Made by a program: the position numbers and the translations under genes. This document shows positions 27,236-35,555 of a stretch of DNA of 64,000 nt, one piece after another. Location of the stretch: the NCBI RefSeq assembly GCF_016056295.1, contig NZ_JAECZB010000093.1, positions 37,844 to 101,843 on the forward strand, read 5' to 3'. Position 1 is the stretch's first letter; each line of letters begins with the position of its first letter. The stretch is from Atlanticothrix silvestris CENA357 (GTDB taxonomy: Bacteria; Cyanobacteriota; Cyanobacteriia; Cyanobacteriales; Nostocaceae). The notes under the pieces are model-generated. The model was not told the origin of the DNA, made no database searches, and saw only the letters and a program-made list of their open reading frames with translations.

Positions 27236-27579
27236 TTATGATTGTTCTGCCTGTAAGCCAAAGTAGGTAAGAACAAGTTCAGTTGCACCATTATTAATCA
27301 CTTCATGAACTTCTCCTGGTTCTACCGCTACGCAGTTACCTGGAACTAGGGGATATTCTTGACTATCAATACGAATTACTCCCGCACCAGTTTCCACAAA
27401 GAATACTTCAAACATATCTTGATGGGCATGTGGTATTGCTGTTTGTCCAGGGGCAAAACGTGCTTGAGAAAAGTTGGTCAGGTGAGGTAAATCGCCACAG
27501 CGTAACATCACCTTTTTGGTAATTTCCCTATTGTGAGAACTGACTCTTCTGGTAATTCATTGAGGGAAGTAGTAATCAT
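27236..27579 (-). pseudogene. Cupin-domain protein, frameshifted near the N terminus
   Basis: The 91 codons from 27511 to 27236 encode a small cupin barrel: HAHQDMFEVFFVETGAGVIR and later VAVEPGEVHEVINNGA, with metal-ligand His/Glu positions intact. Upstream, another frame from the ATG at 27579 reads ITTSLNELPEESV and then stops. If one base is restored near 27537, the frames join as EESV-SHNREITKKV-MLRCGDL, which fits the N terminus of related cyanobacterial cupins. So the gene seems to have lost one base. A shortened cupin could still be made from GTG 27511 or ATG 27508. Function of these stand-alone cupins is not known. Confidence 0.7.
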
Positions 27580-27608
27580 ACCAAATTAAGATTCGATTTA
27601 TTGTTTGA

Positions 27609-27706
27609 GAATTACGAATTACGTTAGCGCAGCGTAGCTTGCTTCCCCGCAGGGGTACGCTTAGAGCGACGCAGGAGCGTCATTACGAATTACGAATTAC
27701 GAATTA
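27609..27706. repeat. Dispersed repeat, copy A (inverted with 32412-32537)
   Basis: AATTACG heptamers at both ends enclose a GC-rich middle. The 49 bases at 27658-27706 are an exact reverse complement of 32412-32460. Such heptamer-bounded mobile repeats are common between genes of Nostoc-type genomes. Confidence 0.85.
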
Positions 27707-27709
27707 CTA

Positions 27710-30622
27710 TCATTCTGGTCGCAAATCGTTAGATAATTCCACAATCCCCCTAGAGCCATCAATCCGTACCCGCTGACCATCTTGTAATAGCCATGTTGCA
27801 CCTCTGACATCCATGACAGCGGGAATGCCGTACTCACGAGCGACGATCGCACCGTGAGAAAGTCGTCCACCAGCCTCAGCGATGATGCCTCCAGCCCTGA
27901 CTAATAAAGGGGCCCAACCAGAATCTGTATAAGGTACTACTAAGATTGTCTCGCGGCCAATCTCTGGCAAGTCTTGTAAATTTCGCACCACTTTGATCCG
28001 TCCTTCAGCTTGTCCGTGGCTAGCGGGAATACCCTGTAAAAATTGGTCAGCATAGAGTTCTGAGGGAGCTAGGGGATGAGGCGGTGTATTGCCATAGACT
28101 AAAATGGGAATTTGAGAAATTTGACTATCTTGAATAAATTGCGATCGCCTTGATTGCACTAATTCCCATAAACCGTCTTTTAATTCAGCATCAGACTCTG
28201 CAACTAAACGCCGCACTTCATCCAACTCTAGAAAAAAGATATCTCCAGTTTCTTTAAGTAAACTAGACTGCAACCAAATCTTTTCTAAAGCCACAAATCT
28301 CCAGCGCAACTCAGCTAATAGCCTAGAATAAACTTCGGTGACTCGTCCTTTGATGTCTACACGTCTTTGCACCATTCCCCGCTGGCGTTTTCCTGATAAA
28401 GCCCGATTTATTGGGTCTATACCGCCTGTCTGGGGTTGGTTCCCCTGAATCAACTGTACAAACAATTGCTTGATTGGCTGGGGGTCTTCCTTCCAAGTAG
28501 GAACGGCAATATTAGTGCCGACATCACTTAAATAACCGTAATCTTCTAAAAGTTCGTTAAATTCATACAAAATCTTTTCTCCTTCTGGGCTTTGCGCCAA
28601 TTGCTCAAACACTTGATCTGGTTCACACTCAGGTAATAATTGTTTGGCTTGTGCGGCTACAGCACTCAGCGATCGCAATGCTGCTACTTCTGGAGTAACA
28701 CTATTATCAATTTTTCCATCTTTGACGCGAAAAATGGCTTGTCTGAGGGCTGCACTCAATGGAGCTAAAATGCTGTAGTAAGTCCCACGATGCAATAATT
28801 CCAAAGTGAAATCTACCCTTTCTAATATTTGGGGTGGTTCTAGTTCATCTATCGATTCGTGAGCTAATTGCGACAGACCTGGAATAAATAGATTGCTGTA
28901 GTCTTGTTTAAAGTCTTTTTCTAAATTCATTTCTTGCCGCAATAGCCGCAGCAATCCTGGTAAATTCTGCAAAGTAGACTTTAACGGCGGTTTACTTAAT
29001 TTTGCTCCTCTAGTTAAAAATTCCAAACTTTCCGGCGGTAATCCCATCCGCAGGAAAATTTCACCTAAAAGCGATGCACTAAAATAAGCTCTGGAATAAT
29101 GTAATGTCGCCGTTTCTGTAAAATCTAACCCAAAAGCGCGATCGCCTAAAACAACACTAAAAATATCTCCCCAAACTCCACAAGTTAAAGGACGATTAAT
29201 CGACCAAGTCAAGGGGTGAACTACGCCAGGAATCACTTCAGCGGCAATTTTCCGTGTCCAGATGGGTAGCAAGGTAGTAATTGGTCTAGATTGCAATACC
29301 CAAAGCGTTTGACCGTCGTAACTCCATTCAATGTCTTGGGGAATACCATGATATCGTCTTTCGAGGCGGCGGGCTAAATGTGCCACTTGTTTGATAATTG
29401 CTTGTGGTATTTGCCCTGTACCTTCTAATTGCACAGATGATATTTTCTCGGTTTCGACAACAAAAGCGCGATATTGTTCTGGGGTAACGTGTCCAGAAAC
29501 AACTTGAGTGGGGCTACCTGGAAGGGCTTCAATGACAATCGCATCGCCCTGCTGAGTAATGGGATCACGAGTAAAAGCTACTCCCGAATAGACACTCTGG
29601 ACTTGTTGTTGCACGAGTACAGCCATTGCTGTATCTATTAAACTGCGATCGCGACGATATTGTACCGCAGATGGATGATTGTAAGAATCTCGAACTTGGG
29701 CGATCGCATCTTGTAATTGCTGTTTACTGGTAACGCTCAAAATTGTTTCATATTGTCCAGCAGCGGAAGCTTGTTCCGAGTCTTCCCCAATAGCAGAAGA
29801 ACGCACCACCAAAGGAGATAAATCCGAAGGCTGGAGAATGTCAATCAATTCTTGGGGATCATCAACTGGAGAAACTACCCATCCCTTTGGTACTGGGTAG
29901 CCCCATCGCTTAATTTGAGCTAGTGTGGCGGCTTTTTGACCGATTAAGGCAGGATCTAACTCTTCATCTAAAGTCAGGATAGAGCGATCGCCGCGTAAAT
30001 ATTCAAATGTTGCTTGTGAGTCTGTGGCTGCGTCTTGGGCTGGTAGATTTAAATCATCACGAATTTGTGTATAAATCCACCCTATTAAGACAGCTAAGGC
30101 AATAGCAGCAAGTATTCTGGGAAAATCGTCAGCGTGCAGGATAATCACAAACAAAGGAAATAGAAATAAGACTCCATATTTTACCAGCCGTTTGGATTGC
30201 AGGACTGTGAAGCTGATCAGTGCAAAAAAACTGACGAATGCCGCTACCAGTGGATCATGTACCACAAATCCCCAGACGACATTTGTTGTACCTGCTCCTT
30301 TGGCAATCCAGTATCTACCAAGCACTAAGGCAATTAAAGCTACTATTTCCCAAGGCGAACCGTTAGGAAAAAAAGCACGGGAGATGAAAACTGCCGCGAT
30401 TCCTTTTAAAGCCTCTGATAATACTGCCAAAACTCCTACCAGTGTGCCACCGTGGTAAAAAGCGGCGGAGACACTGATATTTCCCGTACCAATTTTTGCC
30501 AATTGCTTCCGCTTCAGGGCGTAGGTAATCCAGGCAATTAGCGGTAAGCTGCCCAAGAGAGGGCAGGCAATTAAAATAACTAAAGCACCCCAAAGTTCAA
30601 TCATTGTAGATTTTAGAACCAC
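27710..30622 (-). CDS. PlsY-like membrane domain fused to PEP-synthase/PPDK domains
   Basis: A 970-residue fusion. Residues 1 to about 190 form a membrane domain that resembles the PlsY acyl-phosphate:glycerol-3-phosphate acyltransferase (IGTGNISVSAAFYHGG, LSEALKGIAAVFIS, GRYWIAKGAGTTNVVWGF), with several PlsY key residues altered. Residues about 215-460 form an ATP-grasp PEP/pyruvate-binding domain (VVRSSAIGEDSEQASAAGQY near 270, DIEWSYDGQTLWVLQSRP near 445). The C terminus is the swivelling phosphohistidine domain, with the active-site His in GGRLSHGAIVAREYG near 917. A separate PEP/pyruvate barrel domain with its usual motifs is not evident, so this is not a normal PEP synthase. It may phosphorylate or dephosphorylate an unknown, perhaps lipid-linked, substrate. 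Confidence 0.8.
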   Translation of the reverse strand: MVLKSTMIELWGALVILIACPLLGSLPLIAWITYALKRKQLAKIGTGNISVSAAFYHGGTLVGVLAVLSEALKGIAAVFISRAFFPNGSPWEIVALIALVLGRYWIAKGAGTTNVVWGFVVHDPLVAAFVSFFALISFTVLQSKRLVKYGVLFLFPLFVIILHADDFPRILAAIALAVLIGWIYTQIRDDLNLPAQDAATDSQATFEYLRGDRSILTLDEELDPALIGQKAATLAQIKRWGYPVPKGWVVSPVDDPQELIDILQPSDLSPLVVRSSAIGEDSEQASAAGQYETILSVTSKQQLQDAIAQVRDSYNHPSAVQYRRDRSLIDTAMAVLVQQQVQSVYSGVAFTRDPITQQGDAIVIEALPGSPTQVVSGHVTPEQYRAFVVETEKISSVQLEGTGQIPQAIIKQVAHLARRLERRYHGIPQDIEWSYDGQTLWVLQSRPITTLLPIWTRKIAAEVIPGVVHPLTWSINRPLTCGVWGDIFSVVLGDRAFGLDFTETATLHYSRAYFSASLLGEIFLRMGLPPESLEFLTRGAKLSKPPLKSTLQNLPGLLRLLRQEMNLEKDFKQDYSNLFIPGLSQLAHESIDELEPPQILERVDFTLELLHRGTYYSILAPLSAALRQAIFRVKDGKIDNSVTPEVAALRSLSAVAAQAKQLLPECEPDQVFEQLAQSPEGEKILYEFNELLEDYGYLSDVGTNIAVPTWKEDPQPIKQLFVQLIQGNQPQTGGIDPINRALSGKRQRGMVQRRVDIKGRVTEVYSRLLAELRWRFVALEKIWLQSSLLKETGDIFFLELDEVRRLVAESDAELKDGLWELVQSRRSQFIQDSQISQIPILVYGNTPPHPLAPSELYADQFLQGIPASHGQAEGRIKVVRNLQDLPEIGRETILVVPYTDSGWAPLLVRAGGIIAEAGGRLSHGAIVAREYGIPAVMDVRGATWLLQDGQRVRIDGSRGIVELSNDLRPE

Positions 30623-30978
30623 TGCATTGCTTTGATTCCCAAAGTTGTAGCAAGTGGCGTGATTTTAGATTCATCTTCCACCTAAAATCTCAAATCTCAA
30701 ATTCTAAAAGTTTTCTGAAATTTTTTGATGGTTGTGAGGGCGCTTTTATTTACGCTACGCGAGTCAGTTGTCAGTTGTCAGTTGTCAGTTGTCAGTTGTC
30801 AGTTGTCAGTTGGTTTTTGATCTGGTTTAATACCTTATCCCCTTTGGGGTGGTCTTAAAAATATTTTTGCTACTGACTACTAACCACTGGCGGTAGAGTT
30901 TTTATTTAGTGGCTTGATGGACACTTAGCTTATGCGGAAACCGTTTTTGCCAGTGTCCCTCTAAAGCTACTAATGGTT
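30623..30978. other. Gene-free stretch with heptamer repeats (356 bp)
   Basis: Lies between the fusion-protein promoter side and the small single-helix protein gene. It contains the CAGTTGT tandem repeat listed separately. I see no open frame with protein-like features. Confidence 0.5.
30763..30811. repeat. Tandem heptamer repeat (GTCAGTT) x7
   Basis: Seven exact copies of the seven-base unit GTCAGTT. This is a short tandemly repeated repetitive (STRR) sequence typical of heterocystous cyanobacteria. Related single or double units occur at about 34931, 50024 and 50170. Confidence 0.95.
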
Positions 30979-31119
30979 TTAGTTTAGCGCGTAAGCGGCT
31001 TGTAGTGCCCAAATAATCAGTGCAGCAATAGATCCCAACAGCAACACGGTAGAGATAGTGACTACTTTTGGGGAATCTGCACCCTTAAATTTCATAATGC
31101 CTCGATTTAAGTCGGACAT
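30979..31119 (-). CDS. Small single-helix membrane protein (46 residues)
   Basis: A 46-residue protein opening with MSDLNRGIMKFKGADSPK and ending in one hydrophobic helix (TVLLLGSIAALIIWALQA). The start is supported by an AGGAGG ribosome site and the frame is too short for routine gene finders. The layout, a polar N-terminal arm of about 20 residues and a single membrane helix, is that of small thylakoid proteins attached to photosystem II or its assembly intermediates (Hlip-like or Psb34/Psb35 class). That assignment is a suggestion from shape and vague resemblance, not a firm identification. It is probably transcribed alone. Confidence 0.65.
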   Translation of the reverse strand: MSDLNRGIMKFKGADSPKVVTISTVLLLGSIAALIIWALQAAYALN

Positions 31120-31455
31120 AGCTTCCTAATCCTCCTCTGTTACAGGGCTAATTTGTCCGTTTTGATTGTAGTCCTTCTATTTGCATATAGAGCGAAATTC
31201 CTGATTATATTTTGTTTAAGCTTTGCAAAAATTACATGCTTAAATTTGCTTATTGTTCCAGACATACTATCTATATTTATACAAGTGTGCAACTCACCCT
31301 AAGTTATATTCATTTGCTGATGTGGTAGATAAATTACCGTAAATTCACTGAATGTGCGAACATCTATTTGCTAGTTAATTACAGTTTAAGAACTATAGTA
31401 TAGTTCACAACTTAATTTTTAGTTAAATTTTTCCAAATTATGGGAGTTTTAGCGG
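31120..31455. other. Gene-free divergent promoter region (336 bp)
   Basis: AT-rich region between the leftward small membrane protein and the rightward SGNH gene. Promoters for both must lie here, but I could not place boxes with confidence. No repeats stand out. Confidence 0.45.
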
Positions 31456-32421
31456 GTGAGAGTAGCACTGATTGCAATTTTGGCAGTGGTTATTGGCTTG
31501 TTATTGGCAATAGAGGTAGGACTGCGATCGCTATTTGGTTTTGGTAATCCCTTGATTTACATTGGCGATCAACAAATTGGTTATTTATTAGCCCCTAACC
31601 AGCGCACCCGTCGTTTTGGTAATCGCATTGAGATTAACGAATATTCTATGCGGAGTGCGGCAATCTCGAAAACGCCTGCACCTTCTACATTGCGAGTGCT
31701 GCTTTTAGGAGATTCTATATTGAATGGTGGTTGGTGGACAGATCAAACAAATACAATTTCTAGCCTGATGATGCGTGATTTAGCGTCAGTTAGAGCTGAT
31801 AATTATCAGGAAGTAGAAGTATTAAATGCTTCAGCTAACTCCTGGGGGCCAAGAAATCAATTAGCTTATTTACAGAAGTTTGGTCATTTTAACGCTCAGG
31901 CGGTGGTGTTATTAATTAACACTGATGATTTATTTGCGACTGCTCCCACAGCTTTACCAGTAGGGCGCGATCGCAACTATCCAGATACTAAACCTCCCCT
32001 GGCATTAGTGGAAGTTTGGCAGCGTTATGCCAAGCAGCAAAAGTCAATTCCCGAACTACAAGCCGTACAAAAAGAAGCAGGCGATCGCGTGGGGATTAAT
32101 CTCGAAGCAATTAGTAAAATTCAAGCGCTAACTCGTCAAAACAACAGTAAGTTTCTGCTGGCTATGACTCCCTTACTGCGAGAAATTGGCGAACCAGGCC
32201 CCCGCGATTATGAAATTACAGCCCGTCAACGCTTAAAGGATTTTACCAACGCTCAACAAATTACTTATATTGATTTTTTACCTATATTTAATGCAAATAC
32301 TAATGCACGCAGGTTATATCAAGACCACATACACCTCAATCTACAAGGAAATCAACTTGTAAGTGAAGTTATGAGGCGATCGCTTTTACAAATATTGAGT
32401 GAGTCTAATACTAATTCGTAA
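31456..32421 (+). CDS. Membrane-anchored SGNH/GDSL-type hydrolase-like protein, paralogue
   Basis: A 321-residue protein with an N-terminal membrane helix (residues 2-22) followed by LRSLFGFGNPLIYIGDQQIG and an SGNH domain. The nucleophile block is LLGDSILNGG near residue 84, the middle block INTDDL is near 155, and the Asp-x-x-His block DHIHLNLQG is near 290. It is a paralogue of the protein at 16962-17975: the two share the LFGFGNP/LFGLGNP stretch, the RRFGNRIE/VRFGKRIE region, LNASA-SWG and the length. It starts with GTG after a GGGAG ribosome site. It probably acts on acyl groups of a periplasmic or surface glycan. It stands alone, next to a dispersed repeat. Confidence 0.75.
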   Translation: MRVALIAILAVVIGLLLAIEVGLRSLFGFGNPLIYIGDQQIGYLLAPNQRTRRFGNRIEINEYSMRSAAISKTPAPSTLRVLLLGDSILNGGWWTDQTNTISSLMMRDLASVRADNYQEVEVLNASANSWGPRNQLAYLQKFGHFNAQAVVLLINTDDLFATAPTALPVGRDRNYPDTKPPLALVEVWQRYAKQQKSIPELQAVQKEAGDRVGINLEAISKIQALTRQNNSKFLLAMTPLLREIGEPGPRDYEITARQRLKDFTNAQQITYIDFLPIFNANTNARRLYQDHIHLNLQGNQLVSEVMRRSLLQILSESNTNS

Positions 32422-32537
32422 TTCGTAATTCGTAATGACGCTCCTGCGTCGCTCTAAGCGTTCGTGTTAGCGTCTCGTAGAGAAGCTATGCCGCAGGATT
32501 TATGCTGCGCTAACGTAATTTGTAATTCGTAATTAAG
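32412..32537. repeat. Dispersed repeat, copy B (inverted with 27609-27706)
   Basis: Starts with TAATTCG-type heptamers and ends with the same. Bases 32412-32460 are the exact reverse complement of 27658-27706, and the GCTGCGCTAACGTAATT part near the right end also matches copy A in reverse. The middle of copy B is longer (GTCTCGTAGAGAAGC hairpin-like insert). Confidence 0.85.
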
Positions 32538-32640
32538 AAACTCAGATTATATGGGGGTTTGGAGTTGGTCTAGTTGATTCATCTAGACTACCATAATTCC
32601 CCACACCGCTGAATTAGGTATAGGGAAGTAGGGTGTGAGA

Positions 32641-32871
32641 TTAACCCGCACTTAAATTTGCAGTGATAATTTGTTGACCTCCAATGTTCTCTTCGTTAGT
32701 GGTATCAAAAGGTTCTGGAGTGTTAATATCAACGTTTGCATCATCATGAACAGAGTCATTTAAGTCATTGATATCTTCAGAAGTTGCTTGCTGCGAATTA
32801 GGATCAATTACGCTTGGATCAGAAGATTCATGGACTGATAAGTTAATAGGTTTACGTGACTCTTGAGTCAT
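32641..32871 (-). CDS. Small acidic, probably disordered protein
   Basis: A 76-residue protein rich in Asp, Glu, Asn and Ser with almost no hydrophobic core (ATSEDINDLNDSVHDD, INTPEPFDTTNEENIGG). Its N terminus MTQESRKPINLSVHES contains the only basic residues. I know no family for it. The frame has even amino-acid use and a start with an AGAGGTAAC ribosome-like site, so it is probably real. It sits between a repeat and the fibrillin-like gene and is transcribed in the same direction as that gene, about 112 bases downstream of it. Confidence 0.5.
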   Translation of the reverse strand: MTQESRKPINLSVHESSDPSVIDPNSQQATSEDINDLNDSVHDDANVDINTPEPFDTTNEENIGGQQIITANLSAG

Positions 32872-32983
32872 AGTTACCTCTTTATTCGACTAAATATAAT
32901 TTAATACTTGACAGGTAGCAGTTTCCTCTAACAATTGATATATTCTTTGAAGCTAGGATGGTAGAAAAATTATTGCTGATTTT

Positions 32984-33601
32984 TTAATTTTCTCGAATCC
33001 AGAGTGCTAACCCTCCCCCACGACCACGAGCTGCAATGAAATTTTCATTCACTAGAAAGAAGGCAAAGAAGGGTAATTTAGCTATGGGTTGGTTGTAGAA
33101 ATCCTCAGATTGAACTTTACCAGAGCGTATTGGTTTTTCATAAACTACCCGACTAAATAGACTTATGAGCATCTGGGTAAAATCAAACGCCAATAAATTT
33201 TTCTTGCCTAAATATTGTGCTGGCCCTGTGAGTTGCAACGATACTGAGCTTAATTGAACCTGATTCCCAATTTCACCTCTGCCTAAATCTTGTTCTAAAG
33301 CTGCAAAGGAAAGATAAATTGCTATAAATTTAGGTACATATAAACCCTTTCCTAATACAATTCCCCCACGCTCTCTAGCTTTTTTAGTACCAGTGGCAAA
33401 GCAAAGCCGCCATTTGCCTATAAGAGACTCAAAGCTATAAGTTAGCCGTTGCTGTTTGGCAGCTTTTTCTGCTTGTAGCAAGGCATTTACTAATATTTCG
33501 GGTTTAGGACGTGTGCTTACTTGTCCTTGAAATGCATTTTTAGCTTGGGATAGCACACTTACAAAATCAGGTATAGCTGTAGATGTCAAATCAGCCGTCA
33601 T
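32984..33601 (-). CDS. Possible fibrillin/plastid-lipid-associated (PAP) family protein
   Basis: A 205-residue soluble protein without signal peptide. The helical N terminus is followed by FESLIGKWRLCFATGTKK near residue 63, and the C terminus reads LPFFAFFLVNENFIAARGRG then GGLALWIRE. The first block resembles the lipocalin-like G-x-W motif, and the last resembles the RG-x-GG end of fibrillins, which bind lipids and quinones at thylakoids and plastoglobules. The intermediate part, PKFIAIYLSFAALEQDLGRG, is not diagnostic. The identification is tentative. No operon partner is apparent except the small acidic protein downstream. Confidence 0.5.
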   Translation of the reverse strand: MTADLTSTAIPDFVSVLSQAKNAFQGQVSTRPKPEILVNALLQAEKAAKQQRLTYSFESLIGKWRLCFATGTKKARERGGIVLGKGLYVPKFIAIYLSFAALEQDLGRGEIGNQVQLSSVSLQLTGPAQYLGKKNLLAFDFTQMLISLFSRVVYEKPIRSGKVQSEDFYNQPIAKLPFFAFFLVNENFIAARGRGGGLALWIREN

Positions 33602-34379
33602 GAGGAATTAACTATATTTTCTGCTTTTCTGATAGATTGTAGCGTTCATCGCTCTGGTACTGTGTAGTGATGTTTGAACAGTGCGTAGGCGTAGCCCGTC
33701 GTAGACATCGCTTTATCCTAAAGTTAGTAATTTTTTTGGAAAATCTACCACTAGTCGCCGAGTTCTCAACCAAGGCAATCCTAATATAATTTCTCGGAAT
33801 GTTCGGGAAATAATCTACCTCGACAAGGTTGGCGATGAGAATTCAGTTGAGTCATAACTAGTATTCTCTAAGTAATATCTATCAAATATATCATAATTGT
33901 AGTGTTTATTTAATTTATTTAGTGTCAAAAATTAGATAAAATTATGTCTTTTTATTAATAATTTTATTGATTATGTTGAAATAAATTTGAAAAATATATT
34001 GATTATATATAATATTTTTTTGCAATAAAATAAAATAGTAAGAAGATTAGGTATTAATTATTTATGTCCCGCCTAGTAATTAACTTTATAGCTAACTAAT
34101 TAACAATTGTCAGTATTCTAACCTGACTTCAAAAATGTTCAATTTTTAACATCAACAAGTTCTGAAGTTGGAACATGGGGTTATATGCTTCTGATGTAGC
34201 AAAGGTATATTTCCATTAAGTTAATGTTCCAAATGCAAAAAAACATAGCACAATAAACTTACAAGCTTTATCTAAAATTTCATTTACTGGCAAATGAACT
34301 AATTGTCTTTTGGTGTGGTTTGGGTAGTGTGAATCTACAACTAGACTTGCTTACCTAATAGACATGGCGAGGTGACAAT
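33602..34379. other. Gene-free AT-rich stretch (778 bp)
   Basis: Contains a fragment of a dispersed repeat at about 33682-33712 (GCGTAGGCGTAGCCCGTC) and otherwise very AT-rich DNA. It includes the upstream region of both the leftward fibrillin-like gene and the rightward pentapeptide gene. No open frame or RNA gene was recognised. Confidence 0.5.
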
Positions 34380-34928
34380 ATGGATTCTAACAGACTCCTG
34401 AATTTATATGCAGCAGGAGAACGAGAATTTAATGGAATAAATCTGCATCAAATTAATCTTTGTGATGCTGACTTGAGTAATGCAAACTTTGCTGAAGCTG
34501 ACTTGAGTGGAGCCGACCTCAGTCAAGCTAATTTAAGTGGATGTAACCTCAGTCGAGCCAATTTAACAGACGCAGACCTGAGTGGAGCTAATTTGCGTGG
34601 TGCAAATTTGAGTGAGGTAAACTTGATTGGTGCAGATTTGATTAGAGTTAACCTAGAGGAAACTAACCTGAGTCGTGCAGATTTGCGGAGTGCCAATTTA
34701 GTTATGGCAAACTTGTTTGGCGCAAACCTCAGTGAAGCAGAACTTAGTGGGGCTGATTTGAGAAATACCAATCTCAGAAAGGCTAACTTTATTGGTAGCA
34801 ATATCAATGAAGCAGAACTTAGTGGCGCAGATTTCACAGAAGCAATGATCACAGAACAAGAGATCACTGGTGAAATATGGCATGTAGGCTTATCTCATAA
34901 ATGGATAACTTGGGCTGGTGCTTATTAA
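34380..34928 (+). CDS. Pentapeptide-repeat protein
   Basis: A 182-residue protein made almost wholly of A(D/N)Lxx pentapeptide repeats from about residue 25 to 155 (ADLSGADLSQANLSGCNLSR and so on), which fold into a right-handed quadrilateral beta-helix. A non-repeat cap follows (ITGEIWHVGLSHKWITWAGA). No signal peptide is present, so it is cytoplasmic. Pentapeptide proteins are abundant in cyanobacteria and mostly without known function. The regular codon use of the repeats creates long open frames on the opposite strand that are not genes. It is monocistronic. Confidence 0.88.
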   Translation: MDSNRLLNLYAAGEREFNGINLHQINLCDADLSNANFAEADLSGADLSQANLSGCNLSRANLTDADLSGANLRGANLSEVNLIGADLIRVNLEETNLSRADLRSANLVMANLFGANLSEAELSGADLRNTNLRKANFIGSNINEAELSGADFTEAMITEQEITGEIWHVGLSHKWITWAGAY

Positions 34929-35055
34929 ATCAGTTATCAGTTATCAGTTATCTTGGTTGTTAACTGTTTACTGTTAAATGCATACACAATACTTAAGGGT
35001 ACAACAACTGTTGTACCCCTACAAAAAACTAGCTTCTTTGACAGGTAGTTAAAGC

Positions 35056-35406
35056 TTAGTAGACCAATGGTGCCGCGCCACGCATTTGGCGTAAAGAATT
35101 TATACAAGCGGGACAGTCGCAGTTAAATAAAGTGACTGCCATGTCACTTTCTTCAACGTTGAACGCTAGCATAGGAACTTCATCGTTAGAAAATTCTATT
35201 TCGGTCTGATAGTTAGGAATTTGAGCCAATACAGAAGCTCTAGCACAAACTAAATTCGTTTTATGGTAGTTTTTAATGCAAGAGAATTTATCTATGGTAT
35301 TTGCTTCTGGTTCTACGGCTTGTGCTTGATTTCCTATTACTCCCATAGAAAGAATAGAGCTAATTAGCACAGGTGTAGAAAGCAAACTAAGTATAATTTT
35401 GTTCAT
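35056..35406 (-). CDS. Small secreted Cys-containing protein
   Basis: A 116-residue protein with a signal peptide (residues 1-30, ending NQAQA). The mature part has Cys residues at two places (FSCIKNYHKTNLVCARAS and FNCDCPACINSLRQMR), the second being a CxCxxC cluster that could bind a metal or form disulphides. I do not recognise the family. A TTTCC-complement ribosome site (AAGGAAAAAG) precedes the start. It is probably monocistronic and faces the trehalase gene's downstream side about 150 bases away. Confidence 0.6.
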   Translation of the reverse strand: MNKIILSLLSTPVLISSILSMGVIGNQAQAVEPEANTIDKFSCIKNYHKTNLVCARASVLAQIPNYQTEIEFSNDEVPMLAFNVEESDMAVTLFNCDCPACINSLRQMRGAAPLVY

Positions 35407-35555
35407 CTTTTTCCTTGTAAAATAATCCCGAATGCTTAGATTATCCGATTAAGTCTTACAGTTCAAGTGAATGCTCATCAGGAATATACTGATATGCATC
35501 AAATTTGCATAATTGACTTCCTAAGTGAAAGGGTATTACACAAAAACAAGAACCG

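Noticed and set aside
30763..30811. CRISPR-like array made by GTCAGTT units
   Set aside because: The units are seven bases long and have no spacers; they are a plain tandem heptamer repeat.
34523..34883. Leftward frames inside the pentapeptide-repeat gene
   Set aside because: Regular codon use of the repeats leaves the opposite strand open; the composition is not protein-like.
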